A program made the position numbers and the translations under genes. Below are positions 8,230 to 17,167 of a stretch of 64,000 nt of DNA, piece by piece. Under the pieces are notes generated by a model. That model was not told where the DNA came from, did not search any database, and saw nothing but the letters and a program-made list of their open reading frames with translations. This DNA comes from Anaerolineales bacterium HSG24 (GTDB lineage: Bacteria > Chloroflexota > Anaerolineae > 4572-78 > J111): positions 1 to 64,000 of the forward strand of contig JAUCGB010000008.1 of the NCBI GenBank assembly GCA_030377895.1, read 5' to 3'. Every line of letters begins with the position of its first letter. The first letter of the stretch is position 1.

Positions 8230-9909
8230 ATGACAATTGCGAAAAATTCTAATCAATCAAATAATTTCAGGAAAATAGCCTTCGTTGTTGCAGGCATCGG
8301 CTGTTTAACTTTGTTTTGTTTAATCCTCACTGTGGGGGGCATGGCTTATTGGTTTGTCGAACAAAACCAGCAACTGACTATCAGTTTTGAGGCCACGTCT
8401 ACGCTTCAAGCGACTCCACTATCGACCACACCGTCAAGCACATCTACTGGAAGCGCACAAACAACGCCGACCGTAACTCCATCCCCGACTGTTATGGCGA
8501 CTAGCACCACGATCACAACTCAGTTGAAAGAGAAAATCACAATTTTAGAGCCGTTTTTTGATGAGATTATCTTTGCCCTTGATGCCTCGGAGGATGATTT
8601 TACACCGATAAAACCGAACACCCAGTTTGATGAAGGCATCACCGAAATCCATGCTATTTTTGACTATGAGGGCATGTCAGCAGATAAAATATGGGAGCGC
8701 GTGTGGTATCGGAATGAAATCGAGATGCTCCGTAATACGGCCAACTGGTCGGGGCAAGAGGCTGGTCGGTTTGACTATTTTCTGGATGCTTCGGGTAACC
8801 CACTCCCCAACGGGCAATGGCTGTTGGAACTTTATATCGAAAACAAACTGATGGTTACGGGCAGTTTTACGATTGGGCAGGTGGTCGAGGTTATTGAGGT
8901 TATCGAGATGGAACCAACCGTCACCCCAACTCGCCCACGCCCCACCCGCCGCGTCACTCGCACCGCCACGCCCAAAAATGGCAAGCCCACTGCCACGCCC
9001 CAGAGTGTCAAACCTACCGCCACGCCAGCACCCTCAACCTCGCTCAGTAGCAACATTTATCAGCTTGTCTACCCGAAATGGGATGGGGTACAACACAGTC
9101 TGTATGTGGCCGATACGAATGGTCAAAACGAGACCCTGCTCATAACCCGTGCCGCAGGCCCATCATGGAGTTCGGACGGAAAACAGCTTTTCTTCTTTGG
9201 CGAGGAAGGGGTAGACCGCCAGTTTTTAGGGGATGGGCGCGAGTTTATTTTTGATGGCATCAGCAACGGTCTGGTGGTCCTGACCAACGCCTCACCCCAA
9301 CCGGACATGGCCGACATGGTTTTGGTTCAAGAGATTAAATGGAAGCAAGGCACGGCCCGCACCACCAACGTCTCCCCCAACGGGAAAATAGTCGCTTTTG
9401 ATGCTGAATTTGGTAGTAGTTATCGCATATTCTTTGTTGATTTGGGATACGTGGAGCAGTTTCTACCTTATGAGATTCAAGGCGAACAGGCTGACTGGGC
9501 TCCCAACAGTCAAGAGTTGGCCTATCGCTCTGGACGGGATGGCGTAACAGGTGTATGGATATCCAATGCGAATGATACTGGACATAAACTCCTAACCAAT
9601 AATAGTTCCGATTCGTTTCCGAGTTGGTCACCCAATGGACAAACCGTGGCCTTTAGTCGCGAAATCGAGGGTAATATCGATATCTACACCGTCGATATTG
9701 ACGGTGGCAATCTGCGCCGTTTGACCAATTCGCCTGGGCCGGATACATTACCAATTTATACGCCTAGCGGAGACATTATCTATCGTAGTACGGGCAGTGG
9801 CTACTGGGCTATCTGGAAAATGACCGCCAACGGTAACGAACAAACCGAAATTATCCCCAACGCCGCAGTCGGCCCCGACTGGTCTTACAGCCGCATGGAT
9901 GTTCATTGA
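8230..9909 (+). CDS. Membrane-anchored PD40/TolB-type beta-propeller protein
   Basis: 559 residues. A short cytoplasmic N-terminus is followed by one membrane segment (IAFVVAGIGCLTLFCLILTV, about residues 16-43), a Thr/Pro-rich linker (about 57-95), a small beta domain with the motif KIWERVWYRNEIEMLRN-like region, a second Pro/Thr linker (about 228-270), and a C-terminal domain with WD40-like PD40 repeats such as SWSPNGQTVAFSREIEGNID and PIYTPSGDIIYRSTG. The domain should be extracytoplasmic, where such propellers bind proteins or polysaccharides; no catalytic motif is visible. AGAGG is 12 bases before the ATG. The gene stands alone between repeat-filled DNA and a hairpin terminator. Fold assignment is solid, function unknown. 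Confidence 0.8.
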   Translation: MTIAKNSNQSNNFRKIAFVVAGIGCLTLFCLILTVGGMAYWFVEQNQQLTISFEATSTLQATPLSTTPSSTSTGSAQTTPTVTPSPTVMATSTTITTQLKEKITILEPFFDEIIFALDASEDDFTPIKPNTQFDEGITEIHAIFDYEGMSADKIWERVWYRNEIEMLRNTANWSGQEAGRFDYFLDASGNPLPNGQWLLELYIENKLMVTGSFTIGQVVEVIEVIEMEPTVTPTRPRPTRRVTRTATPKNGKPTATPQSVKPTATPAPSTSLSSNIYQLVYPKWDGVQHSLYVADTNGQNETLLITRAAGPSWSSDGKQLFFFGEEGVDRQFLGDGREFIFDGISNGLVVLTNASPQPDMADMVLVQEIKWKQGTARTTNVSPNGKIVAFDAEFGSSYRIFFVDLGYVEQFLPYEIQGEQADWAPNSQELAYRSGRDGVTGVWISNANDTGHKLLTNNSSDSFPSWSPNGQTVAFSREIEGNIDIYTVDIDGGNLRRLTNSPGPDTLPIYTPSGDIIYRSTGSGYWAIWKMTANGNEQTEIIPNAAVGPDWSYSRMDVH

Positions 9910-9917
9910 CCAATTCT

Positions 9918-9947
9918 CCTGCGAGGTATGTTTTTTTTCCTCGCAGG
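9918..9947 (+). terminator. Hairpin terminator after the PD40 gene
   Basis: CCTGCGAGG / CCTCGCAGG stem; the T-run lies inside the loop rather than after the stem, so termination strength is uncertain. Confidence 0.5.
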
Positions 9948-10025
9948 TGTTGTACGTAAGGCGTGTTTATCCTAATCGAGAATATTTTTCATTCATAATT
10001 CATAATTTATAATTCATAATTAAAC

Positions 10026-11348
10026 ATGCGTATTCGAGTTGATTCAATAGGCTGTCGCCTAAATATTAGCGAAGTAGAAGAGATGGCGCGGAGTTTTGTC
10101 GCGAGCGGACATCGGCTGGTTGGACCGGGTGAGGTGGCCGATTTATGTGTCTTTAACACCTGCACCGTGACCAACATGGCCGCTCGAAAGTCGCGCAAAA
10201 TCATTCGGCAGATGCGCCGAGCCAACCCTCATGCCACCCTCGTCGTCACCGGCTGTTATGCCGACCTCTCCCCGCAAGAAATGACAACGGTCGGGGCTGA
10301 CTTTATTGTCGATAATCAGGACAAAGACCGCCTCCCCGAAATCTTAGCCGAACAGAATATTTTGCGAGATGCTGACCCCATCCCCGCGGTTGATACGGCC
10401 TCGTTTATTAATCCCGTCATCAACTCGATTGAAGGAGGACATACTCGCGCCTTCATTAAAGTGCAGGACGGCTGTGACAATCGTTGTACCTTCTGCATCG
10501 TCACCGTCGCTCGTGGAGCCGGGCGAAGTCGCAGTTTGGCCGATGTACTGGCCGAAGTCAATCGGCTGACCATGTTGGGCTATCAAGAAGCAGTCTTGAG
10601 CGGGGTGCATCTTGGCTCTTACGGACATGATCAGGGTCAGACTGACGGATTGTACCAGTTGATTAAGACGATTCTGGCCGAGACTGACTTGCCTCGCCTG
10701 CGTCTCTCCTCGCTAGAACCGTGGGATTTAACGCCCGATTTTTTTGAGTTGTGGGACAATCAACGCCTGCTCCCCCATCTGCACCTGCCGCTCCAAAGTG
10801 GCTGTGATGCCACTCTGCGCCGCATGGCCCGTCGCACTAGCCAAGTTGAATTTGCCGCGCTACTCAAAAAAGCCCGCACCGTCATTCCTGATGTGGGAAT
10901 CAGCACCGATATAATTGTTGGTTTTCCGGGCGAGACCGAGGCTGAGTTTGCCGATTCAATTAGCTTTGTTGAGGCGATGGGTTTTAGTAAACTGCACATT
11001 TTTCGCTACTCTCGCCGAGAGGGAACCGCCGCCGCCAAGATGCGGGGTCAGGTGCATGGCAAAACCGTGCAGGAGCGCAGTCAGCAGATGCACATTTTGG
11101 GGGCTAGGCTTGAGGAACAGTTCCGGCAAAAGTTTGTGGGGCGTACCATGCCGGTTTTGTGGGAGGGGAACGAACCATTTGGATTTGGCCTCAATCTCAC
11201 CTTACGATGGAGCGGCTTGACCGGCAACTATCTGCGCGTCGTCACCCAAACCGCCTCCGAGACCAACCTGCGAAATCAGGTTACACCCACGCAGTTGGTT
11301 GACGTGGCCCTAGGCGCGCTACAGGGTCAGATTGATAGCATTAAATAA
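10026..11348 (+). CDS. mtaB: tRNA t6A37 methylthiotransferase MtaB
   Basis: Radical-SAM enzyme that methylthiolates N6-threonylcarbamoyladenosine at position 37 of tRNAs. 440 residues with the three family domains: UPF0004 (GCRLNISEVEE at 9, FNTCTVTNMAARKSRK near 45, VVTGCYAD near 80) supplying three Cys for one 4Fe-4S cluster, radical SAM core (GCDNRCTFCIV near 150) for the second, then LHLPLQSGCDATLRRMARR and a C-terminal TRAM-like region. The CTVTNMAARKSR and QSGCDATLRRM signatures separate MtaB from MiaB and RimO. There is no clear ribosome-binding site; the start is preceded by an AT-rich stretch of repeated TTCATAATT units. Confidence 0.92.
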   Translation: MRIRVDSIGCRLNISEVEEMARSFVASGHRLVGPGEVADLCVFNTCTVTNMAARKSRKIIRQMRRANPHATLVVTGCYADLSPQEMTTVGADFIVDNQDKDRLPEILAEQNILRDADPIPAVDTASFINPVINSIEGGHTRAFIKVQDGCDNRCTFCIVTVARGAGRSRSLADVLAEVNRLTMLGYQEAVLSGVHLGSYGHDQGQTDGLYQLIKTILAETDLPRLRLSSLEPWDLTPDFFELWDNQRLLPHLHLPLQSGCDATLRRMARRTSQVEFAALLKKARTVIPDVGISTDIIVGFPGETEAEFADSISFVEAMGFSKLHIFRYSRREGTAAAKMRGQVHGKTVQERSQQMHILGARLEEQFRQKFVGRTMPVLWEGNEPFGFGLNLTLRWSGLTGNYLRVVTQTASETNLRNQVTPTQLVDVALGALQGQIDSIK

Positions 11349-11404
11349 TTTCAAAAATCAGGTAAATCCAGTTTGGAAACAAGTGAGCTGAATGATTACA
11401 TTTT

Positions 11405-11433
11405 TTGACTCCCCTTCCTTAAACAAGTAAGAT
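11405..11433 (+). promoter_or_regulatory. Probable promoter of the TPR-kinase operon
   Basis: TTGACT at 11405-11410, a 17-base spacer and TAAGAT at 11428-11433. It precedes the three-gene signalling operon. Confidence 0.55.
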
Positions 11434-11577
11434 ACAAGAATCCTGCTAACGAATGGTGAGATTGAAACACTGAGTTGATTGAAAATTTCTGAAATCGCTG
11501 CCCAATATTTGGGTGTACAGAAAAAACAGCGATTATCATTGCTTTTTCAGTTGCTTCAGCGGTTCAAAATATCCTCA

Positions 11578-13926
11578 ATGGCAAAACGTAAAAACCGCCG
11601 CATTACCCCCGAACAAAAAAGCCACAATTTCCAAACCAAGATTATCGAAGCCTTCCGCGCTATCGACCTGTCCCGCGCCTTTACCATGCTTGACCAGATG
11701 AACATGGAATTGGCTAACCGCCCGGCCATACGAGAGCAGGCGTTACAAAAGATTGCCCTTGGTTTTATTGATGAAGGGAGTGAGGAGCAACGTCTGGTCG
11801 CGTTTGCGGGGATGCAGAAAGAGTATGATGGGCGTTATCCTTTGTGGGCTAATCTGAATGATTGTGGGGGAACTTTATATAACGAAAAGCTATATGAAAC
11901 AGCGTTAAAATATTATAAACAATCATTAAAAACCAACTCAGATAACCATGTGGCTTGGAAGAACTATGGCTCTGCTCTTGATAAGTTAGGCCGCTATGAG
12001 GAAGCGATTGAAAAATATCAACAGGCTATGAAGCTTGACCCTAAATCCACACAGGCATGGTATAACTATGGCAATGCTCTTAATGATTTAGGTCTCTATG
12101 AGGAAGCGATTGAAAAATATCAGCAGGCTATCAACCTTGACTCTAAATCCACGGATGCTTGGAATAACTATGGCAATGTACTTAGTGATTTAGGACGCTA
12201 TGAGGAAGCGATTGAAAAATATCAACAGACTATCAACCTTGACCCTAAATCCACGGATGCTTGGAATGGCTACGGCAGTGCGCTTGGTGGGTTAGGCCGC
12301 TATGAGGAGGCGATTGAAAAATATCAGCAGGCTATCAAACTTGACCCTAAATCCACGGATGCTTGGAATGGTTACGGTAGTGCACTTAGTAATTTAGGTC
12401 ATCCAGAAAAAGCGATTGAAAAATATCAGCAAACTATAAAATTTGAACCACAAAATATCGTGGCGTTAAGTAACTATGCCACAAATTTAATATATTGCGG
12501 TCAATATAACGCCGCCGCTGAAAAACTGAAACAGGTACGAGCCATTGCCCCAGATGATTATGCGACATTATGGATTCAAGCCATGCTGTTACAAAAAGAG
12601 GGAAAATACAAGGAAGCGATTGAAACCTTAGATGCTATTGAAATTGATAGATTAACGCCTGATAACAAAAATATTCTTTACCTCAGTTTAGGACGACTCC
12701 ATTATCTAAACCAGTCGATTGAACGGGGGCGAGAATTTTTCAATTTAGCCATTCAGCAGGCCAGAGACGAAGACGCGGCTCGAATTCGGGTGGCCGACTA
12801 TATCTTTGCCGATAACCCCTACAGCGAAGAAGGAGTGAAGATATTACAAGAAGTCGCGCCAGATTTGCCTCATCATGCTACTGTCTCTCGCCTGCGAGCC
12901 ATTAATTTGATATTCAAGGCTCATTATGAGCTATTTAATCCTCCCCAAGAAGAGGCGGAGTTATGGAATACTGCCACGTTAAATCGGGCTTTTTACCACA
13001 AAATTGGCAATGAGGTGGGGGTCTTAAAAAGCATGGCTCAACGGATTGCCTATCAACAACGGGACACCAACGGCTCGTTGGCTGAGATTATCGACAGTAT
13101 CGAAGATATTCCGGATGGAATTAGCACTAAACGCTCACAAAGGGATGCGGAAGCGCAAGATTTGTCAAAACAGGCATACAAGCAATTGACGCAGATTATC
13201 TCAGAAACGGCGCAGGATGTGTCTGATTTTGTAAACAATGAGTTAGCGGTGATTGAGTCGAAGGTGCGCCGAGCCATGTGGAACCTGTCCACAGAGGATG
13301 GGGTTTATCAACAGTTTACGCAATTGTTGACTCAACTCGAACATACCCAAACCGCCTTAAATGATTTGAAATCAATCAATGAGGGAATTGTAATTCGACA
13401 CAATGATGTTGCTGTATCTGAATTGTTTACCAAATGGAGAGAGACCCATACTTTAGAAAATGCCACAATTACAGTAGAGATACGCAATCCAAATTCGGTG
13501 TTCTATGGGGATGCAGAAAAAATCAAGAGCGCTTTGAATGAGTTGGTAGAAAATTCCATCAAACATAATGTTACCCAAGCCGATTTACAGATTAAAATTC
13601 AGGCTGATGATACTATCAACCCGCAGGGGATTCGAGGCCAACGTTTATCAACTAGTCAGAAATTTTTATTGATTATTTTTAGTGATAACGGCAAAGGTAT
13701 TCCTCATGATAAAAAGGATTGGGTATTTTTACCCTTAAAAACCACCTCACTTCAAGGAACAGGAAGTGGTTTAGGATTGTTTATTATTAAACGAACCATC
13801 AATAAAATGAATGGTTACATCTTAGAAACTGGAACGCAAGGAACCACATTCAAGATTTATATACCCTACTTACAAGGAGAATACAACAATGGAGAAGAAC
13901 AAACAGATCCGCTTGCTAATCGTTGA
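11578..13926 (+). CDS. TPR protein with C-terminal histidine-kinase-like ATPase domain
   Basis: First gene of a signalling operon. 782 residues from the ATG at 11578; the frame stays open to a TTG at 11479, and neither start has a clear ribosome-binding site. Residues about 95-290 hold at least six TPR units with the repeated core YEEAIEKYQQAIKLDPKSTDAW, followed by further helical repeats. The C-terminus is a GHKL ATPase: N-box ALNELVENSIKHN near 652, G1 DNGKGIP near 703 and G2 GTGSGLGLFIIKRTI near 727. The preceding helical segment (about 550-610) could dimerise, but I see no canonical H-box with a phospho-accepting His, so autophosphorylation is unproven. The stop overlaps the next gene by 38 bases, implying translational coupling. 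Probably a cytoplasmic sensor using TPRs to bind a partner; it has no membrane segment. Confidence 0.85.
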   Translation: MAKRKNRRITPEQKSHNFQTKIIEAFRAIDLSRAFTMLDQMNMELANRPAIREQALQKIALGFIDEGSEEQRLVAFAGMQKEYDGRYPLWANLNDCGGTLYNEKLYETALKYYKQSLKTNSDNHVAWKNYGSALDKLGRYEEAIEKYQQAMKLDPKSTQAWYNYGNALNDLGLYEEAIEKYQQAINLDSKSTDAWNNYGNVLSDLGRYEEAIEKYQQTINLDPKSTDAWNGYGSALGGLGRYEEAIEKYQQAIKLDPKSTDAWNGYGSALSNLGHPEKAIEKYQQTIKFEPQNIVALSNYATNLIYCGQYNAAAEKLKQVRAIAPDDYATLWIQAMLLQKEGKYKEAIETLDAIEIDRLTPDNKNILYLSLGRLHYLNQSIERGREFFNLAIQQARDEDAARIRVADYIFADNPYSEEGVKILQEVAPDLPHHATVSRLRAINLIFKAHYELFNPPQEEAELWNTATLNRAFYHKIGNEVGVLKSMAQRIAYQQRDTNGSLAEIIDSIEDIPDGISTKRSQRDAEAQDLSKQAYKQLTQIISETAQDVSDFVNNELAVIESKVRRAMWNLSTEDGVYQQFTQLLTQLEHTQTALNDLKSINEGIVIRHNDVAVSELFTKWRETHTLENATITVEIRNPNSVFYGDAEKIKSALNELVENSIKHNVTQADLQIKIQADDTINPQGIRGQRLSTSQKFLLIIFSDNGKGIPHDKKDWVFLPLKTTSLQGTGSGLGLFIIKRTINKMNGYILETGTQGTTFKIYIPYLQGEYNNGEEQTDPLANR

Positions 13927-15118
13927 AGATTCGCCTAATTATTTGCATGAGTTAAAAGAGTGGTTGACCATATTTGGCTACCAACATATTGACGAAGCAG
14001 GTAGCGCGGCAGAGGCTAAAACTAAACTTCAACAAAATTCTTACGATATCATCATTACAGACATGGTAATGGAAGAAAAAGACAGTGGTTTTTCTGTTAT
14101 TCAGACTGTAAAACAACAAAGAGCGACAGGGTTAGTCATTGTTTTGACAGCAAACGAGGATATACAAGATTGTCGCGCCGCAATAAAAAACCCTTACACA
14201 TGGGATTATATATCCAAAAATTTGAAAGGAAACGTATTTGAAAAAATTCATCAGTCAATACAAGAGGCAATTGTTTATTTGCAACATTGGGGAGATCCTT
14301 ATGGCGAGACATGGATAAATCAGAATATATACGAATTAAAGAGAAATTATCCTAATAAATACGTTGCGGTATTGAATAAGACAGTTATAGCCTCTTCTGA
14401 TACTCAAGAAAAATTAGATGCAATATTAACCGAGCGTCACTTGCCTATATTTTTTACTGTTACCAAAAAACTAGGTCTACCTGACTTAGAATCAACAAAT
14501 TTAACTTTTCCTGTTGATGGGTCGATTATTGATTTACCAATTACAGGTCCATTATCTAGTAGACTTACTGTATTTGTTGAAGGCCCAACAGATGTTGAAT
14601 ATATACGAAAAGCAGGAACAATGTTAGATAAAAAAGATGTTTTAGAGCAAGTACATTTGGACACTATTGGTGATTCAACAGGCGGGGAAGGTGGAGGATA
14701 TAAGAACTTAACACATGGATTCAATTTTTTAAGAGACAACCCTGGACTTAGGCCAAACAAAGTACTATTTTTATACGATCAAGATGTACAAGATAAGCAT
14801 TTGCCAAAAAAAGGACATAATATAGAAAATTTATTTTTTCGCAGAATTGGTGAAACCTATTCACCTCAACAAAAAGGTATAGAATGGTTATTTGATGATC
14901 TAATTTTTGAAGAAGGTTTCGATCAAGGTTTTGTGGTAAAAGATTTGGGAAGAGTTTCAGTTAATGAACCCCCACCTATTCCCTCATATATCGTAAAAGA
15001 TAAGATGGCATTTTGTAAGTGGGTATGTAATACGCGGCCTAATGTACCCAATGATTTTGAGAATTTTCGGAAAGTTTTTAATATTTTTTCGGAAATTTTA
15101 TCACTTCATCTTTTATAA
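13889..15118 (+). CDS. Response regulator receiver fused to a TOPRIM-like domain
   Basis: 409 residues. Residues 1-130 are a receiver domain with acidic pair E13-D14, phospho-acceptor D58 (IIITDMVM), T87 and K110. Residues about 133-185 (NQNIYELKRNYPNKYVAVLNKTVIASSDTQEKL split over two lines here) resemble the small DUF5678-type domain. Residues about 224-330 look like TOPRIM: strand-Glu motif TVFVEGPTDVEYI with E231, and strand-DxD motif VLFLYDQDV with D297 and D299, spaced as in OLD-type and DnaG-like TOPRIM folds. Such domains cut or join nucleic acid using divalent metal. The ATG has AAGGAG 8 bases upstream inside the preceding gene. The fusion implies a nuclease or related effector gated by phosphorylation, which is inference; the TOPRIM call rests on two motifs only. 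Confidence 0.75.
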   Translation: MEKNKQIRLLIVEDSPNYLHELKEWLTIFGYQHIDEAGSAAEAKTKLQQNSYDIIITDMVMEEKDSGFSVIQTVKQQRATGLVIVLTANEDIQDCRAAIKNPYTWDYISKNLKGNVFEKIHQSIQEAIVYLQHWGDPYGETWINQNIYELKRNYPNKYVAVLNKTVIASSDTQEKLDAILTERHLPIFFTVTKKLGLPDLESTNLTFPVDGSIIDLPITGPLSSRLTVFVEGPTDVEYIRKAGTMLDKKDVLEQVHLDTIGDSTGGEGGGYKNLTHGFNFLRDNPGLRPNKVLFLYDQDVQDKHLPKKGHNIENLFFRRIGETYSPQQKGIEWLFDDLIFEEGFDQGFVVKDLGRVSVNEPPPIPSYIVKDKMAFCKWVCNTRPNVPNDFENFRKVFNIFSEILSLHLL

Positions 15119-15171
15119 AACAACTTATTCGCCATCTGAACGCGTAAATAATATAGGAAAATAGTTATCCA

Positions 15172-15570
15172 ATGGAGAAGAACAAAGAGATTTCCACCAT
15201 ACGTTTGTTATTAGTTGAGGATTTGCCTAGTTATTCGCATGAGTTAAAAGAATGGCTGACCATATTCGGATACCAACATATTGAGGAAGCGGTTAGCGCG
15301 GCAGAGGCCGAAGAAAAACTGGATACACCTTATGATGTGATCATCTCCGATATGCGGATGGAGGAGAACACCAGTGGCTTTACGGTGTTGGAAGAGATTA
15401 AACGGCGCAATATCTCCTCTATTGTCATCATCTTGACCGCCAATGATAATGTTCGACATTGTCGGGATGCGTTTAAATTGGGGGTTACTGATTATATCTC
15501 CAAAAATTGGCGCGACAATATATTCGCGATGGTAGATAAATCTTTTCAAACAAATACTTTGCACTTTTAG
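15172..15570 (+). CDS. Single-domain response regulator (receiver only)
   Basis: 132 residues with acidic residues E16-D17, phospho-acceptor D60 (VIISDMRM), T89 and K111 (YISKNW). No output domain. Its first 50 residues are almost the same as those of the receiver in the preceding gene (MEKNK ... SHELKEWLTIFGYQHIEEA), so the two arose by tandem duplication. It is 53 bases downstream of the TOPRIM fusion. It may be a phosphate sink or shuttle for the TPR-kinase, or bind it directly. Confidence 0.88.
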   Translation: MEKNKEISTIRLLLVEDLPSYSHELKEWLTIFGYQHIEEAVSAAEAEEKLDTPYDVIISDMRMEENTSGFTVLEEIKRRNISSIVIILTANDNVRHCRDAFKLGVTDYISKNWRDNIFAMVDKSFQTNTLHF

Positions 15571-15582
15571 GGTAAACTATAT

Positions 15583-15993
15583 TTATGCGTTGTCCCATGC
15601 TTCGACAACCATGCGAAAAATATCGGCTTCAGTGATGATGCCTATGATGCGACCTTGTTCAGTAACTACTGGCAAACCGCTGATTTTACGTTTCAACATC
15701 AGGTTTGCCGCTTCCCCAATTGTGGCGGTGGGGGATATGGTCACGGGGTCGGGAGTCATAATCTCCTCGGCATTGAGTTTGAGCGTTCCTACCTGCTCAT
15801 CCGACAAACTCCACGACACTGCACTCCGCATGTCACCCTTGCTAACAATTCCAATCAGCTTATTATCCACCATTACTGGTAAATGGCGAATATGCTCATG
15901 TAACATGAGGGCATGAATTGTGGTTAACGGAGTTTGCGGAGGAATCACCGTAATATCTTGGCTCATCCAGTTTTTTGCCAATTCTTGTTTCAT
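15583..15993 (-). CDS. Protein with paired CBS domains
   Basis: 136 residues made of two CBS domains (DITVIPPQTPLTTIHALML ... LPVMVDNKLIGIVSKGDM and DPVTISPTATIGEAANLML ... GLPVVTEQGRIIGIITEADI). CBS pairs bind adenosyl ligands and sense energy state; a stand-alone pair can regulate a partner enzyme. The start at 15993 is set by AGGAG 8 bases upstream; the longer open frame beyond it runs through an R2 repeat. A close paralogue follows upstream at 16328. The gene is convergent with the receiver gene at 15570, with only 12 bases between stops. Confidence 0.9.
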   Translation of the reverse strand: MKQELAKNWMSQDITVIPPQTPLTTIHALMLHEHIRHLPVMVDNKLIGIVSKGDMRSAVSWSLSDEQVGTLKLNAEEIMTPDPVTISPTATIGEAANLMLKRKISGLPVVTEQGRIIGIITEADIFRMVVEAWDNA

Positions 15994-16092
15994 CGCTAAA
16001 GCTCCTAATTGTTTCGTAACTCGTGGAGCAATTGCGTTCCCAAACTCAGTTTGGGAACAAGGGGGTTGGAACTGCGATAAGGTTGATTTTAT

Positions 16093-16301
16093 GGTAGTCC
16101 TGCACAAGTAGTGATGATCCGGAGTGCAAGGCTTGCCTTGCATGCAAAGCAAGCTTTGCACTCCGGATTTCAACTTAACGTGCGACAGATAATATCGTAG
16201 CACAGTCTTTAGACTGTGTGCGGCACAGGCTGAAGCATGTGCTACATGTCTCGGCTTACGCTGATAGCCTGCACTCCTATCACTACATCTGCATCACTAC
16301 C
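16093..16301 (+). repeat. R2 element interrupted by another palindromic repeat
   Basis: GGTAGTCCTGCACAAGTAGT at 16093 and CACTCC...GCATCACTACC ending at 16301 are the two ends. The insert 16169-16270 (AACTTAACGTGCGACAG ... GCTTACGCTGATAGC) carries its own hairpins (CACAGTCTTTAGACTGTG) and resembles inserts at 62277 and 47283. This separates the two CBS genes. Confidence 0.7.
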
Positions 16302-16327
16302 GATTTTATTATTGAAGAAGTATCCGA

Positions 16328-16750
16328 TTATTGATGCCAATCATTAACAATCATACGGAAAATATCTGATTCAGTGATTATGCCAACGATATCACCGGTT
16401 TCGTTTACAACGGGTAAACCGCTAATCTTGTGGTCGAGCATTACTTTCGCCGCGTTAGCGATAGTTGCATCTTCGGAAATGGTGATAGGGTTGGGAGACA
16501 TGGTTTGGTTGATTTTCATCTTTGCCAGCAGGTAGTTCACTTCCCAAATACTCAATGATGTCGCTTCCGACGGTTCTGCCCCTCTTACATCACCCAAGGT
16601 TAACATACCAACCAGTTGATTGTTCTTGAGTACAGGTAATCGACGAATGTTATGGTCTGACATTAAACGATGGGCTTCAGGTAACGCCGTTTTCGGTGAA
16701 ATGATAATTACTTTTTTACTCATCCAATCACGAACTAGTTTTTGTTTCAT
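16328..16750 (-). CDS. Protein with paired CBS domains (paralogue)
   Basis: 140 residues, two CBS domains (VIIISPKTALPEAHRLMSDH ... LPVLKNNQLVGMLTLGDV and NPITISEDATIANAAKVMLD ... GLPVVNETGDIVGIITESDI). About half identical to the 15583 protein, same MKQ.L...WMS N-terminus, so a local duplication. GAGG lies 7 bases before the ATG. Role probably ligand sensing as for its neighbour; partner unknown. Confidence 0.9.
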   Translation of the reverse strand: MKQKLVRDWMSKKVIIISPKTALPEAHRLMSDHNIRRLPVLKNNQLVGMLTLGDVRGAEPSEATSLSIWEVNYLLAKMKINQTMSPNPITISEDATIANAAKVMLDHKISGLPVVNETGDIVGIITESDIFRMIVNDWHQ

Positions 16751-16792
16751 GCTAAATACCTCATTGTATTATAATATTATATTATTTTGCTT

Positions 16793-16915
16793 AGGAATGA
16801 GCATTAATTAACATGTGCATGCTGATAGTTCGCCTTCGATAAGACTTCGGCGCGACGTAGCCTGAGCTTGTCGAAGGCGATGTCGAAACGCGCAATTTAT
16901 TTAATTCCGATTCCT
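16793..16915 (+). repeat. Short R1 derivative with a different interior (123 bp)
   Basis: Left end AGGAATGAGCATTAATTAAC and right end ACGCGCAATTTATTTAAT...GATTCCT match the R1 ends, but the GC-rich R1 body is replaced by a different palindrome (GCCTTCGATAAG ... CTTGTCGAAGGC). Confidence 0.75.
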
Positions 16916-16967
16916 TAGGCACACAGCTTTTCTCGGCAAAACATCCCGCCGATACCTTAAACTCTAT

Positions 16968-17068
16968 GTAGTCCTGCACAAGTAGTGATGGGGAAATCCG
17001 GAGTGCAAGGCTTGCCTTGCATGCAAAGCAAGCTTTGCACTCCGGATCACTACATCTGCACCACTACC
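16968..17068 (+). repeat. R2 element (101 bp)
   Basis: GTAGTCCTGCACAAGTAGTG ... CATCTGCACCACTACC with the core GGAGTGCAAGGCTTGC / GCAAGCTTTGCACTCC. Near full length. Confidence 0.9.
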
Positions 17069-17167
17069 AAACTCTATTCAGATAATAGCACAAGATGGAT
17101 GAATAGGCGAATAGTTCATCCCATGTCATGCTGAGCCGAAGGCAAAGTATCCACTCAAATTTCCAGC

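Noticed and set aside
11440-11472. CRISPR-repeat-like sequence (AATGGTGAGATTGAAAC) upstream of the TPR-kinase gene
   Set aside because: The GATTGAAAC ending recalls CRISPR repeats, but there is a single copy, no second repeat at spacer distance and no cas gene in the window.
15994-16203. 70-residue N-terminal extension of the first CBS protein
   Set aside because: It runs through R2-derived DNA; the ATG at 15993 has AGGAG and starts like the paralogue.
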